Shown here in pieces: positions 34,666-43,409 of a DNA stretch of 64,000 bases (position 1 is the first letter of the stretch; every line of letters starts with the position of its first letter). The notes under the pieces were generated by a model. That model saw nothing but the letters and a program-made list of their open reading frames with translations. It was not told the DNA's origin and did not search any database. The DNA lies in assembly GCA_020161655.1 (NCBI GenBank), contig JAIUPC010000002.1, positions 1 to 64,000 of the forward strand, given 5' to 3'. The stretch comes from Pseudomonadota bacterium. Its GTDB lineage: Bacteria; Pseudomonadota; Alphaproteobacteria; Rhodobacterales; Rhodobacteraceae. A program made the position numbers and the translations under genes.

Positions 34666-35985
34666 GTGACCGTGCCAGACCTCGAAAACCTGCGGGCAGA
34701 GGTTGCCGCGACCATCGCGGTCCGCCAGATCGCGCGCATATCTGAGGTCCGGCAAGGCGCGATCCGGATTGCCGGCGGCACCGCCGACTGGAAACTTGGC
34801 GACCGGATCCGGCTTCTCGCGCGCCCCGAGCAGACGGGTGAGATCGTCGGACTGCAGCCAGGGAGCGCTACCGCGCTCATCGACGGGTCGACCGAAGGCA
34901 GCGCCCTCGGCGACCGGGTCGAACGACTGGGGGCGGTGCGGATCGCGCCGCATGAAAGCTGGATCGGGCGCGTGATCGACCCGATGGGCAACCCGCTTGA
35001 TGGCCGGCCGCTCGTGCGCGGAACGGCCGAGCGGCCGGTGCTCGGCGCGCCGCCGCCGGCGACCAGCCGCAAGCGCTTGGGCGGCCGGCTTGAGACCGGC
35101 ACCGCCATCTTCAATACCTTTCTGCCGATCGTGCGCGGTCAAAGGCTCGGGCTTTTCGCTGGGTCCGGCGTCGGCAAATCCTCGCTTTTGGGGACACTGG
35201 CCCGTAACATGAGCGGCGACCTTTGCGTCATCGCCCTGATCGGCGAACGCGGCCGCGAGGTGCGTGAATTTGTCGAAGCCGTTCTCGGGCCGGAGGGGCT
35301 CGCCCGCAGCATCGTCGTGGCGGCGACGGCGGACCGTTCGCCCCTCATCCGGCGACGCTGCGCCTGGACCGCGATGACCATCGCGGAGCATTTCCGCGAC
35401 CGTGGCCTGCAGGTTCTCTACTTCGCCGATTCGGTGACCCGCTTTGCCGAGGCGCATCGGGAAATCGCGCAGGCGGGTGGTGAAGCGGGCATGGTGCGCG
35501 GCCATCCCGCCTCGACCTCGCAGCTCATCATGACGCTGGCCGAACGCGCCGGTCCGGGGCCGGAGGTGGCGGGCGACATCACCGCGATCTTCTCGGTCCT
35601 CGTGGCCGGATCGGACATGGAGGAGCCGGTCGCCGATATCCTGCGCGGGGTGCTCGACGGGCATGTGGTAATGGAGCGCGATATTGCGGAACGCGGGCGC
35701 TTTCCGGCAATCAACCTCTTGCGCTCGGTATCGCGGTCGCTGCCGGGGGCCGCGACGCCCGCCGAGAACGACGTGATCGCCGGGGCGCGGCGACTGCTGT
35801 CGGCCTATGACGCGGCGGCCCTGATGATCCGGTCGGGGCTTTATGTCTCCGGCACCGACCCGGTTATTGACGCCGCGATCCGCGTCTGGCCGGATCTCGA
35901 CGCCTTTCTGGCGGAACCGGGACGGGACGGAATCACCGCAAGCTTCCGCCGCCTCGGCGAGATCGTCGAAAGGTCAGGGATCTAG
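34666..35985 (+). CDS. fliI: Flagellar export ATPase FliI
   Basis: 439 residues from the GTG at 34666, chosen because AAAGGGAG stands 7-8 bases upstream; earlier ATG/TTG codons lie inside or next to flgB and would add a tail unlike the family. Walker A is GSGVGKSSLLG, Walker B is around VLYFADSVTRFA, and GHPASTSQLIM and ERGRFPAINLL are typical. It is the hexameric ATPase that feeds substrates to the export gate. Confidence 0.95.
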   Translation: MTVPDLENLRAEVAATIAVRQIARISEVRQGAIRIAGGTADWKLGDRIRLLARPEQTGEIVGLQPGSATALIDGSTEGSALGDRVERLGAVRIAPHESWIGRVIDPMGNPLDGRPLVRGTAERPVLGAPPPATSRKRLGGRLETGTAIFNTFLPIVRGQRLGLFAGSGVGKSSLLGTLARNMSGDLCVIALIGERGREVREFVEAVLGPEGLARSIVVAATADRSPLIRRRCAWTAMTIAEHFRDRGLQVLYFADSVTRFAEAHREIAQAGGEAGMVRGHPASTSQLIMTLAERAGPGPEVAGDITAIFSVLVAGSDMEEPVADILRGVLDGHVVMERDIAERGRFPAINLLRSVSRSLPGAATPAENDVIAGARRLLSAYDAAALMIRSGLYVSGTDPVIDAAIRVWPDLDAFLAEPGRDGITASFRRLGEIVERSGI

Positions 35986-36095
35986 GACCTCTCCAACCAG
36001 GCTGGCATCCGGTTGCATCACCAGTCGGGTGGTCGCCGAAGGCAGGCCTGCGCCCGATACTTCCGGGGCATCCGAGCGTAAGGCGCCGATACGGA

Positions 36096-36917
36096 TCAGT
36101 AGAGCCGCGACAGCCCGGGCCTCCCCGATCTACTGAGCAGCGTCAGGGCGGCGTTTTGACCTGCAAGATCGGAACCCGTGGGACTGGACTCGCTTCTGGC
36201 CAGAAAGAGCCGGATTAAGCGTTCCCGCATTTCGTCCGACGCGAGTGTCGCCGGATTTCCGGTGCCAAGATAGCGCTCCGACGCTGCCTTGAAGGTCGAA
36301 AGCTGCTGGTCAAGATCGAGGCGCACGAAGGACTGCGGCAGCCCGAAGGCGGTCTGGAACATCTGCCTGAGCGGCGCGGAGCCCATGATCGCGTACCATT
36401 TGCCATTCTCGGAACCCTTGCCCAAGGCGATGCCCGGCAGTTCCCGGTCGGCGTTGAGAGCAAGCAGCAGCTCATTGCTCTGCTTGCCGATGGCGGCTTC
36501 GAAGGACGCGGTCCGGTAGGATGCGAGCATGCCGTCGGCGAAGTCCGAAAGCTTGGTTCGCGGTGTCGCAAAGTCGCCAAACCCGAAGGCCTTGGAAAGC
36601 TTGAGGTAGCGCTTGTCGGAGAGCTTGCTGGCGAGTGCGTTCGGCGACAGGGTTCCATCCTCCAGCACCTTGCGGATGAAGTAGCGGTTGTTGATGTCCC
36701 CTTCGAGCCCGAAGGCCCGAAGTGCCACGCTGAGCAGACGGCGATCGCCGACGAGCTCGGCAGCGGTTGAGACTGACCCGATATGCGCCCGGAAGTAATC
36801 CGCGTCACGGGTCATCGCGTCCGATGCAGCGAAACGCTGCATCTGTTCGGCGCCGCTACGCTTGAGTTGGGCCCAGCCGGCCAAGCCCGTGAAGGCAACG
36901 ACCGGCTGAAAGCTCAT
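36096..36917 (-). CDS. DUF1217 flagellar protein
   Basis: 273 residues from the ATG at 36917, which overlaps the flbT stop (ATGA). It has the DUF1217 pattern: YFRAHIGSVSTAAELVGDRRLLSVALRAFGL, NNRYFIRKVLEDG, SDKRYLKLSKAFGFGD. Such proteins occur in flagellar loci of alphaproteobacteria; in some species they are linked to filament or hook assembly, but the exact role is not settled. It is the third gene of flaF-flbT-DUF1217 and converges with fliI (110 bases between stops, nothing else seen there). Confidence 0.88.
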   Translation of the reverse strand: MSFQPVVAFTGLAGWAQLKRSGAEQMQRFAASDAMTRDADYFRAHIGSVSTAAELVGDRRLLSVALRAFGLEGDINNRYFIRKVLEDGTLSPNALASKLSDKRYLKLSKAFGFGDFATPRTKLSDFADGMLASYRTASFEAAIGKQSNELLLALNADRELPGIALGKGSENGKWYAIMGSAPLRQMFQTAFGLPQSFVRLDLDQQLSTFKAASERYLGTGNPATLASDEMRERLIRLFLARSESSPTGSDLAGQNAALTLLSRSGRPGLSRLY

Positions 36918-37318
36918 GACGGCGCCGCCGCTAGCAGGCGTGCCTCGCGAGGGAGGAGCATCCGCAGCGTCTTCAGCACTTGGTAGAATTGCCCGTCGAG
37001 CGCGGCGGCGGTGGCGAGAGTCAGCTGGCTGCGGCTGTCCGGGTCGGTCAGCGCCTGGCTCAGCTGCTCGATGCCGCGCAGGACCTGATGGCGGGCCTTC
37101 TCTGGCTCCGCATCGCCGGAAAGCACGAGTTGGGCGATGTAGCAGACGCGGCGCACCGGCGTATTCACCTGTTCGGGATGGATGGCGTCGCGCAGCCTGA
37201 GGATGTTCGCATTCGGCGTGAGCACGGCGAGACGCGACCGCTTGTCGCCGTTTTCGATCACCGCGCCATTGACGAGGACCCGTTCCTTCGGCCCGAGCTT
37301 CAGGACCAGCCCGCTCAT
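36914..37318 (-). CDS. flbT: Flagellin-synthesis regulator FlbT
   Basis: 134 residues. Family signature: LVLKLGPKERVLVNGAVIENGDKRSRLAVLTPNANILRLRDAI, followed by a helical tail. In Caulobacter, FlbT binds the flagellin mRNA leader and promotes its decay; in some other alphaproteobacteria it acts positively. It overlaps flaF (ATGA at 37315) and DUF1217. Confidence 0.93.
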   Translation of the reverse strand: MSGLVLKLGPKERVLVNGAVIENGDKRSRLAVLTPNANILRLRDAIHPEQVNTPVRRVCYIAQLVLSGDAEPEKARHQVLRGIEQLSQALTDPDSRSQLTLATAAALDGQFYQVLKTLRMLLPREARLLAAAPS

Positions 37319-37689
37319 TCCTCACGCTCCTGCCCGCGCAGGCCGCGCATGACGGTGGTATTGATGTCGATGAGTGCCGCCATGTCTGCCTCGCCCGCAA
37401 GGACGCGGCGGCTGTGGTGGCGCGTGAATTCGGACAGGTAGAATATCCCCGCGCGCAACGCCTTCGGAAGCCTGTTGCCGTCGCCCGACACATCCGCAGC
37501 GAGCACGTTCCAGAGCCTGCGGTTGTCGGAGAGCGCCCGCGCCAGCGCGGCGTACCCTCCGGCACCGGTCTGCGCCGCGGCCAGTGCACGGGTACACCGC
37601 GCGAAGGCGTCATACTCGGCGTCGCGGTCGGTGCGGGTCGGAACGGCGGCGCCGGAATAGGCCGAGCTGGCCAGAAGATGAGCGTTCAC
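37315..37689 (-). CDS. flaF: Flagellin-synthesis regulator FlaF
   Basis: 124 residues, mostly helical, with AYSGAAVPTRTDRDAEYDAFARCTRAL and ALRAGIFYLSEFTRHHSRRVL, typical of FlaF. FlaF works with FlbT as a flagellin chaperone or secretion aid. It is the first gene of its operon and lies 77 bases downstream of the flagellin gene, past a strong hairpin. Confidence 0.92.
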   Translation of the reverse strand: MNAHLLASSAYSGAAVPTRTDRDAEYDAFARCTRALAAAQTGAGGYAALARALSDNRRLWNVLAADVSGDGNRLPKALRAGIFYLSEFTRHHSRRVLAGEADMAALIDINTTVMRGLRGQEREE

Positions 37690-37735
37690 GGGAAACAGAT
37701 CCTCACATGGGTTGCATCAGGTCACGGCGGCGGAT

Positions 37736-37757
37736 CGGGGCGCCCGGAAGCGCCCCG
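37736..37757 (-). terminator. Hairpin between flagellin and flaF
   Basis: A perfect 8-bp GC-rich stem CGGGGCGC/GCGCCCCG with a 6-base loop, just past the flagellin stop. It has no U-run, so it is either a Rho-assisted or partial terminator, or a 3' stabilising hairpin that keeps flagellin mRNA abundant relative to flaF-flbT. Confidence 0.55.
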
Positions 37758-37766
37758 CCCGGTCGG

Positions 37767-38975
37767 TCAGCGGAAGAGCGACAGGATGCTCTGCGGAGCC
37801 TGGTTCGCGATCGAGAGCGACTGGACGCCAAGCTGCTGCTGGACCTGCAAAGCCTGCAGCCGCGCCGAGGCTTCCTCCATGTCCGCATCGACCAGCGATC
37901 CGATCCCGGCGCGGAGGGAATCGGTGAGCTTGCCGACGAAGGAGTTCTGGATGTCGATCCGGCTTTGCGCCGAGCCGAATTCGGCGGCGGCGTCGATGCC
38001 GGTCTGGATCAGGTTCTCGATATTGCCAAGCGCAGCGGCGGCGCCGGCCGCACTGGACACGTCGATCGAGGACATGGCCGCAAGTCCCCCCGAGCCTGCG
38101 TTCTTGAACTGGGCGCTTACGGTCAGATCTTTTGCGCCGGCATTGGTGAAGGCAAGCGTGCCCGGGGTTCCGCTGTCATAGTCCACCGTCAGACCGGTGA
38201 TGCCGAGCGAGTCGATGGCGCTCTTGAGCCCCACCGCCACAAGGTCCGAGGTGGTGGTGGCGGCGACATCATCGGCCGTCACGGTGTAGTTCGCCGTCTT
38301 GCCGCCAATAGTGACCGACACCTTGTCGCCCGCGGCGAAGGCCGTGGTACCGTCGTCGATCTCGATCGTGCCGGTGCCGGTCGCATTGTCGAGCTGGAAG
38401 CCCGCAGTGTCGCCATTCGCCGACACGCCGGTCGACGCGCCGAACACGTCCTTGGCAGCATAGGCGCCCGTCGACAGGTTCTGGCCGTTGATCGTGATCG
38501 ACGAGGTGGTCACGCTGCCGCCCGCCTGCCGGTCGAGCGAGGCGAGAACGTCGATCGAGGCGTTCGAGCCATCGACGAGATTGAGCCCGTTGAACTGCGC
38601 CGCGCCGACAACGCTCTTGACCTGATCGACGAGCGAATTGATGTCGGTCTGGATCTTGCCGCGGTCGACGTTGTCTTCCTGTGCGGCGACGATCTTGCCC
38701 TTGATCTCGGTCATCAGGTCAGTGACGGTTTCAGCCGCCTGACGCGCCACTGCAACGGTTGACTCGCCAAGCGCGAGGCTGTCGGAGATGCCCTTGAAGC
38801 CCTTCACGTCGGCCTCCATCACCTTCGAGATGGCCCAGACCGCCGCATTGTCCTTGGCGGAGCCCACGGATTTGCCGGTGGAAATCTCATCCTGTGTCTT
38901 CGACAGGTTCGAGTTGATGCCGCGAAGGGTCTGCAGGGCGACCATTGCGCTGGAGTTGGTAAGAATGCTGGACAT
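37767..38975 (-). CDS. fliC: Flagellin
   Basis: 402 residues from the ATG at 38975 (MSSILTNSSAMVAL). Conserved N-terminal D0/D1 (LRGINSNLSKTQDEISTGKSVGSAKDNAAVWAISKVM) and C-terminal D1/D0 (FVGKLTDSLRAGIGSLVDADMEEASARLQALQVQQQLGVQSLSIANQAPQSILSLF) frame a variable Thr/Gly/Ala-rich centre (about 165-310). It is the filament subunit. Only one flagellin gene is present here. AAGGAACAGCG upstream of the ATG gives a ribosome binding site; two hairpins precede it. Confidence 0.96.
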   Translation of the reverse strand: MSSILTNSSAMVALQTLRGINSNLSKTQDEISTGKSVGSAKDNAAVWAISKVMEADVKGFKGISDSLALGESTVAVARQAAETVTDLMTEIKGKIVAAQEDNVDRGKIQTDINSLVDQVKSVVGAAQFNGLNLVDGSNASIDVLASLDRQAGGSVTTSSITINGQNLSTGAYAAKDVFGASTGVSANGDTAGFQLDNATGTGTIEIDDGTTAFAAGDKVSVTIGGKTANYTVTADDVAATTTSDLVAVGLKSAIDSLGITGLTVDYDSGTPGTLAFTNAGAKDLTVSAQFKNAGSGGLAAMSSIDVSSAAGAAAALGNIENLIQTGIDAAAEFGSAQSRIDIQNSFVGKLTDSLRAGIGSLVDADMEEASARLQALQVQQQLGVQSLSIANQAPQSILSLFR

Positions 38976-38995
38976 TCGCTGTTCCTTGATCTGGT

Positions 38996-39037
38996 CGGCA
39001 CTTCGTGCCGGTTGACACTTGCCCGAAACCTTCGGGC
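38996..39037 (-). promoter_or_regulatory. Paired hairpins in the flagellin leader
   Basis: Two perfect short inverted repeats lie 21-62 bases upstream of the flagellin ATG: CGGCAC-TTC-GTGCCG (38996-39010) and GCCCGAA-ACC-TTCGGGC (39021-39037). If transcription starts further upstream they form adjacent stem-loops in the 5' leader, a plausible site for FlbT-type control. No start site can be read with confidence. Confidence 0.5.
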
Positions 39038-39169
39038 GTGGCGGCATTCTGTCCTTGCGCGGCCATCGCAGCCTTCGCGCCATCGATTTTGTCGATGCAG
39101 GGCGATACTGGCGTGCGCTTGTCTAATGAGGCGTAAAGACCGCCCGGCAAATGGATCGCATTTGATGGA

Positions 39170-39526
39170 TCATGCGCGCTGCTCCAGATTCTGCGCGCCG
39201 AAGCGGAGCGTGCGGCCCTGCCCGTCCTGGTCATAGGTCGAAAGCTCGCCGCAGATATCACGCAGCTGCACGACGCGACGCTGCGCGGACAGCACGCCCT
39301 CGCGGGCCGCGCCAAGAAGCGCCAGTTGCCGCGCCGCCCGCGATTTCAGCGCCTGCAGGGCATCAGGCGCGACCGCGTGTCCTTCCCGCGCGAGGGCCTG
39401 CGTGAGATCGTCAAGCCTTGCCGCCAGCGCACCGAGCGCGGCGAGATTGCCGCCCGCAAGACATGCCCGCACCTCATCAAGGCAGGCCCTGATCTCATCC
39501 GGCAGCGATGAAGTTTTACTGGGCAT
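39170..39526 (-). CDS. Small helical flagellar protein, possibly FlgN-like chaperone
   Basis: 118 residues, nearly all helix, with Leu/Ala heptads (LAALGALAARLDDLTQAL, LQALKSRAARQLALLGAAREGVLSAQRRVVQL). It overlaps the flgJ end by 11 bases on the same strand. In other flagellar loci the gene after flgJ is often flgN, the chaperone for hook-filament junction proteins FlgK/FlgL. The sequence itself is too short and simple to prove it. Confidence 0.55.
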   Translation of the reverse strand: MPSKTSSLPDEIRACLDEVRACLAGGNLAALGALAARLDDLTQALAREGHAVAPDALQALKSRAARQLALLGAAREGVLSAQRRVVQLRDICGELSTYDQDGQGRTLRFGAQNLEQRA

Positions 39527-39794
39527 TGCCGTCTCTCCTTTTCAGGGCTTCGAAGATGCTTTCCGACAGTCCGATGCCGCCCGATCTCTGCATGCTGCGC
39601 GCCTGCTCGTCGCGAAGGAAGGATGCGAACTGTTCTTCGCCGACGCCGCCGCCGAACTCGGCGCGTGATTGTCCGAGACCGGCAGACTTCAGCATCTCCG
39701 ACAGGAATGCCGCCTCGAGGTTTTCTGCCGTCCGGCGCAGCGCGGCATCCCGGTCGGTCGGCTGGGCAGCTGGGGCGGTAGGCGGGATCTGCAT
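39516..39794 (-). CDS. flgJ: Rod-binding protein FlgJ (N-terminal domain only)
   Basis: 92 residues from the ATG at 39794 (a GTG at 39800 is possible). It contains the rod-binding core RTAENLEAAFLSEMLKSAGLGQSRAEFGGGVGEEQFASFLRDEQARSM. The muramidase half found in enterobacterial FlgJ is absent; sltF supplies that activity. It diverges from fliK. Confidence 0.9.
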   Translation of the reverse strand: MQIPPTAPAAQPTDRDAALRRTAENLEAAFLSEMLKSAGLGQSRAEFGGGVGEEQFASFLRDEQARSMQRSGGIGLSESIFEALKRRDGNAQ

Positions 39795-39908
39795 CGGCAC
39801 ACCGGTTCAATTGCGCGAATTTCGGGGATGATGGCGGCGATGCGGTAAAGAATTGCGTAACGGCCTTCGCCGAACCTGCAAGTCCAACTGGCAGAAGTCA
39901 CGGTCGAC

Positions 39909-41192
39909 ATGATTCTCCCTCTCCTTTGCCGACAGGCGACCCCCGAGGCAAAGGCCCTGCCCGGGACATCAGGTTGCGATGTGGGGCCGCCTGCGGAGGA
40001 TTCGGGCAAGGACCGCGATACTTCCTGCGAGTTCGAAGCCCTGGTCGCGGCGCTGGCGGTGACTGGCTTGGCTCCGGACAGCGCGACCACAGTCACGGCA
40101 ACTGCTGAGGCGGGCGGTGATGCCGTCGCACTGGCCGCTGGTGCAGGCAAGGAGTCGCCCGCCCTCCCGGCAGCCCCCGCTGCGCCAGACGTTCAGATTG
40201 CCGCCGGAGGGGCAGTCGATCTGAGTGCCTTGGTCGACCTCCTGCCTCCCCCCGCGACGCCCGAAACCGCTCCAGAGCCTGCCCCTATTGAGGCCACCGC
40301 CCGGCAGGGTGCCGGATCCCAAACGGCTGCGCACGGCTCCGCCCCGGCGGTGCCTTGGGCTGAGGGTTCGCCGGGCACCCCACAGCATGGTGGCGGCGAA
40401 ACCGATCCCCTCCCGGCCGGTGCTTCGGATCTCGCCTCTGCCACCCTACCGCTGCGCGTCACGGTTCATGCCGGCACCTCCCCCACGGCAGGAAGCGCCG
40501 CAGAAGTGACAGCCCCGGCGCCGGACGCTCCGGATGCGGGTGACGCCGCGCCGGCTGTCGAGGGCGCGGGGGATACCCGGGCCGAAGCGGATGGCGGCGA
40601 AGACCCGCCAGATACCGGAACCGGCAGCGCCGAAACGTCCGGGCGCCAGAAACCGGCCGGATCGGAGAGTGGCGCGCCGCTGTCCGCCGCCCCGCAGTCC
40701 CTGGCGAGAGCGGAGGCGGACATGCGGGCGATTCACGTCCCCCCACCTGATCCCGCCGATCCGTCATCGCGGCAAGATCCTGCCGCTGCGGCCATTGCAA
40801 GGGCGGTCCACCAATTGGCCGAAGCGGGTTATCGCAAGGGCAACGGCACGGTCGAGATCGCGCTCAGCCCCGAAGAGCTTGGCCATGTCCGGCTGATGAT
40901 CCAGAGCCATGATGGGGGTGCTGCATCCGTGCATCTGAGCGCCGACCGGCAGGACACGCTCGACCTGATGCGCCGCCATGTCGAGCTACTGGCGCAGGAC
41001 ATGCGCGATCTCGGCTACGGCGACCTCAGTTTTTCCTTCCAGGACAAGGCGCAGCGCGGCCTGCCCGATTTCGGGCGAGACAACCAGCAGGGGCCGCCTG
41101 CCGACGCCCCCCAGACCGCGCATGGCCATAGCGGGGCGCAGGCAGGCCTGCGGGCCGCCATGGCCGACAGCGGCCTCGACATCCGAATATGA
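39909..41192 (+). CDS. fliK: Flagellar hook-length control protein FliK
   Basis: 427 residues. The first 290 are low-complexity Ala/Pro/Gly/Glu, as expected for the unstructured ruler part. The C-terminal Flg_hook domain is clear: NGTVEIALSPEELGHVRLMIQSHDG, ASVHLSADRQDTLDLMRRHVELLAQDMRDLGYGDLSFSF. It measures hook length and triggers the FlhB switch. Its exact start is uncertain because the N-terminus is not conserved. Confidence 0.88.
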   Translation: MILPLLCRQATPEAKALPGTSGCDVGPPAEDSGKDRDTSCEFEALVAALAVTGLAPDSATTVTATAEAGGDAVALAAGAGKESPALPAAPAAPDVQIAAGGAVDLSALVDLLPPPATPETAPEPAPIEATARQGAGSQTAAHGSAPAVPWAEGSPGTPQHGGGETDPLPAGASDLASATLPLRVTVHAGTSPTAGSAAEVTAPAPDAPDAGDAAPAVEGAGDTRAEADGGEDPPDTGTGSAETSGRQKPAGSESGAPLSAAPQSLARAEADMRAIHVPPPDPADPSSRQDPAAAAIARAVHQLAEAGYRKGNGTVEIALSPEELGHVRLMIQSHDGGAASVHLSADRQDTLDLMRRHVELLAQDMRDLGYGDLSFSFQDKAQRGLPDFGRDNQQGPPADAPQTAHGHSGAQAGLRAAMADSGLDIRI

Positions 41193-41202
41193 AAGGACCG
41201 AC

Positions 41203-41871
41203 ATGACCACCGTATCGCCCGTCACCTCAACACCCCCGCCGGCTGCCGCTGTACAGGGCACGCAAGGCACGCTCATCGGCAATGATTTCAAGACCTTCCT
41301 CAAGATGCTCACGACCCAGGCGCGCAATCAGGACCCCCTGAACCCGATCGATTCGACCGACTATGCCCAGCAGCTCGCCACATTCTCGAGCGTCGAACAG
41401 CAGGTCCGCACCAATACGCTTCTGGAAGCGCTTGGTGCGCAGTTCGGCACATCAGGACTTGCGCAGTTCGCCGGCTGGGTCGGCATGGAGGCGAAGGTGA
41501 CGGCGCCGGTTCCCTTCGACGGTGCGCCATTGACGCTTTACCCCACGCCCGCCGCTGGCGCCGACCGGACGGTCGTCGTCACCCTCGACGCCTCGGGGCG
41601 CGAGGTGGCGCGCGACGCAGCCCCGGTCGGAACGGAACCTCTCCTTTGGGGCGGCGCCGATGCCTCGGGCCAGCCGCTTCCTGCCGGCCTCTACCGCTTC
41701 CGGATGGAAAGCTATGCCGGGGAAACCCTGATCGGCACCTCCGATGTCGCCACTTATGCCCGCATCGCAGAGGTGCGGAGCGGGGCGGCGGGGGCCTCGC
41801 TTGTCATCGAAGGCGGGTCGGAGGTGGCGGCCTCGGCGGTCACGGCGCTTCGGGGCGCGACCGGCTCCTGA
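41203..41871 (+). CDS. flgD: Flagellar hook cap protein FlgD
   Basis: 222 residues from the ATG at 41203 with GAAAGGACCGAC upstream. N-terminal FlgD signature: FLKMLTTQARNQDPLNPIDSTDYAQQLATFSSVEQQVRTN. The C-terminal half is the beta-rich domain. It caps the growing hook; the hook protein FlgE is not in this window. It follows fliK by 10 bases. Confidence 0.94.
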   Translation: MTTVSPVTSTPPPAAAVQGTQGTLIGNDFKTFLKMLTTQARNQDPLNPIDSTDYAQQLATFSSVEQQVRTNTLLEALGAQFGTSGLAQFAGWVGMEAKVTAPVPFDGAPLTLYPTPAAGADRTVVVTLDASGREVARDAAPVGTEPLLWGGADASGQPLPAGLYRFRMESYAGETLIGTSDVATYARIAEVRSGAAGASLVIEGGSEVAASAVTALRGATGS

Positions 41872-41876
41872 GGGCT

Positions 41877-43406
41877 TCAGAAATGGGTCGCCGCGGCGAA
41901 GGCCAGGCCCGCGACGATCGCGCCGGCGAGGAACATCATCAGACGATCGCGCCCCGGATGCCGCAGTTCCTGCTCCACGGTCCGGGTCTGCTGCGTCAAG
42001 AGGTTCTCGGCAAGCTGCGGCAGGCGCGGCCCGAAACGGCTGAGGACTCGCGCCGTGCGCATCAGGTCACGAAGCAGCGCCTGCGGCCCGACATTCTCCC
42101 GGATATAGGTTTCGACGACGGGGCGGGCCGTCTGCCAGATGTTGATGTTGGGGTTGAGCGAGCGCGCGACGCCCTCGACCACGACCATCGTGCGCTGCAG
42201 AAGGATGAGTTCGGTGCGGGTCTGCATCCCGAACTTCTCCGTCACCTCGAAGAGATAGGACAGGAGCCGCGCCATCGAGATGCGGCTTGCGTCCATGCCG
42301 AAGATCGGCTCGCCCACGGCACGAAGGGCACGGGCGAATTCGTCGATGTCGCGGTCGCGCGGCACGTATCCGGCCTCGAAATGCACTTCCGCCACGCTGC
42401 GGTAGTCGCGCCGGATGAAGCCGATCAGAATCTCCGCATAGACTCGGCGGGTGTATTCGTCGATATGCCCCATGATGCCGAAGTCATAAGCGATGATGTC
42501 CCCCCCGGCGGAGACCTTCATGTTGCCCTGATGCATGTCGGCGTGGAAGAACCCGTCTCGGAGCGCGTGGCTGAGGAATAGCTGCAGCACCCGTTCGGCC
42601 AGCGCATTCAGGTCATGCCCCGCCGCCTTCAGTGCCGCAACATCCCCGAGCGGAATGCCCTCGGCCCAGCCGAGCGTCATCACCCGGCGCGACGAGAGAT
42701 CCCAGATCGGCGGCGGCACCGAAAAGCCCTTATCGTCCTTGGTGGTGCTGGCAAACTCCGCTGCCGCAGCGCTTTCGAGCCTGAGGTCAAGCTCGCCCAT
42801 CACCACGCCTTCGAAATGGTTGACCACATCGGTGGGCCGGAGACGGCGCGAGGCGGGCGACAGACGCTCCATCCATTCGGCGGCGAAGTGGAAGGCGTCG
42901 ATGTCGCGCTGGAAGGCGCGTTCGATACCGGGGCGGAGGACCTTGACCGCCACATCACGGTCACCCTCGACCGTCCGCGCGCGGTGGACCTGGGCGATGG
43001 AGGCGGCGGCGACAGGCTCGCCGAATTCGGAGAAGAGCGTCGTGACCGGCTGGCCAAGTTCCTCTTCGACCGTCGCCACCGCGATCACGGTCGGGAAGGG
43101 CGGCAGCTTGTCCTGCAGGACGCGAAGCTGGTTGGCGAGGTCGACCCCCACCACGTCGGGGCGGGTGGACAGGACCTGGCCGAACTTGATGTAGGCGGGG
43201 CCAAGCGCTGTCAGCGCCCGCGTCACCGGCGGCAGCGCCGGATCGCCGCGATAGCCGAGCCATTTGAACGGCCAGCCGAGAACGCGCGCCGCCATGCGCA
43301 GCCGGGGCGGCGCCTCCATCGCTTCCAACGCAACCTTCATGGCGCCGGTCCGCTCGAAGGTGGCGCCGGTGCGGATCAGGCGCCAGATGTTGTGCGGTCC
43401 GCGCAA
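41877..43406 (-). CDS. ubiB: Ubiquinone biosynthesis kinase-like protein UbiB
   Basis: 509 residues with a TTG start at 43406, the only possible start before an in-frame stop. ABC1/ADCK core: GPAYIKFGQVLSTRPD (KxGQ motif), AAASIAQVHRA, VAVKVLRPG, the catalytic HADMHQGNM and DFGIMG. Two C-terminal membrane helices end the protein. It supports ubiquinone assembly at the membrane. It follows ubiE with 3 bases between, forming ubiE-ubiB. Confidence 0.95.
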   Translation of the reverse strand: MRGPHNIWRLIRTGATFERTGAMKVALEAMEAPPRLRMAARVLGWPFKWLGYRGDPALPPVTRALTALGPAYIKFGQVLSTRPDVVGVDLANQLRVLQDKLPPFPTVIAVATVEEELGQPVTTLFSEFGEPVAAASIAQVHRARTVEGDRDVAVKVLRPGIERAFQRDIDAFHFAAEWMERLSPASRRLRPTDVVNHFEGVVMGELDLRLESAAAAEFASTTKDDKGFSVPPPIWDLSSRRVMTLGWAEGIPLGDVAALKAAGHDLNALAERVLQLFLSHALRDGFFHADMHQGNMKVSAGGDIIAYDFGIMGHIDEYTRRVYAEILIGFIRRDYRSVAEVHFEAGYVPRDRDIDEFARALRAVGEPIFGMDASRISMARLLSYLFEVTEKFGMQTRTELILLQRTMVVVEGVARSLNPNINIWQTARPVVETYIRENVGPQALLRDLMRTARVLSRFGPRLPQLAENLLTQQTRTVEQELRHPGRDRLMMFLAGAIVAGLAFAAATHF

Positions 43407-43409
43407 GGC

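Noticed and set aside
39067-39082. Sigma-54-like element upstream of flagellin (minus strand TGGCGCG-N4-CTGCG)
   Set aside because: The GG and GC spacing is right but three positions deviate, so it is too weak to call without start-site data.
39081-39097. Inverted repeat CATCGA-TTTTG-TCGATG upstream of flagellin
   Set aside because: A real palindrome, but its distance from the start and lack of a known motif leave no basis for a function.
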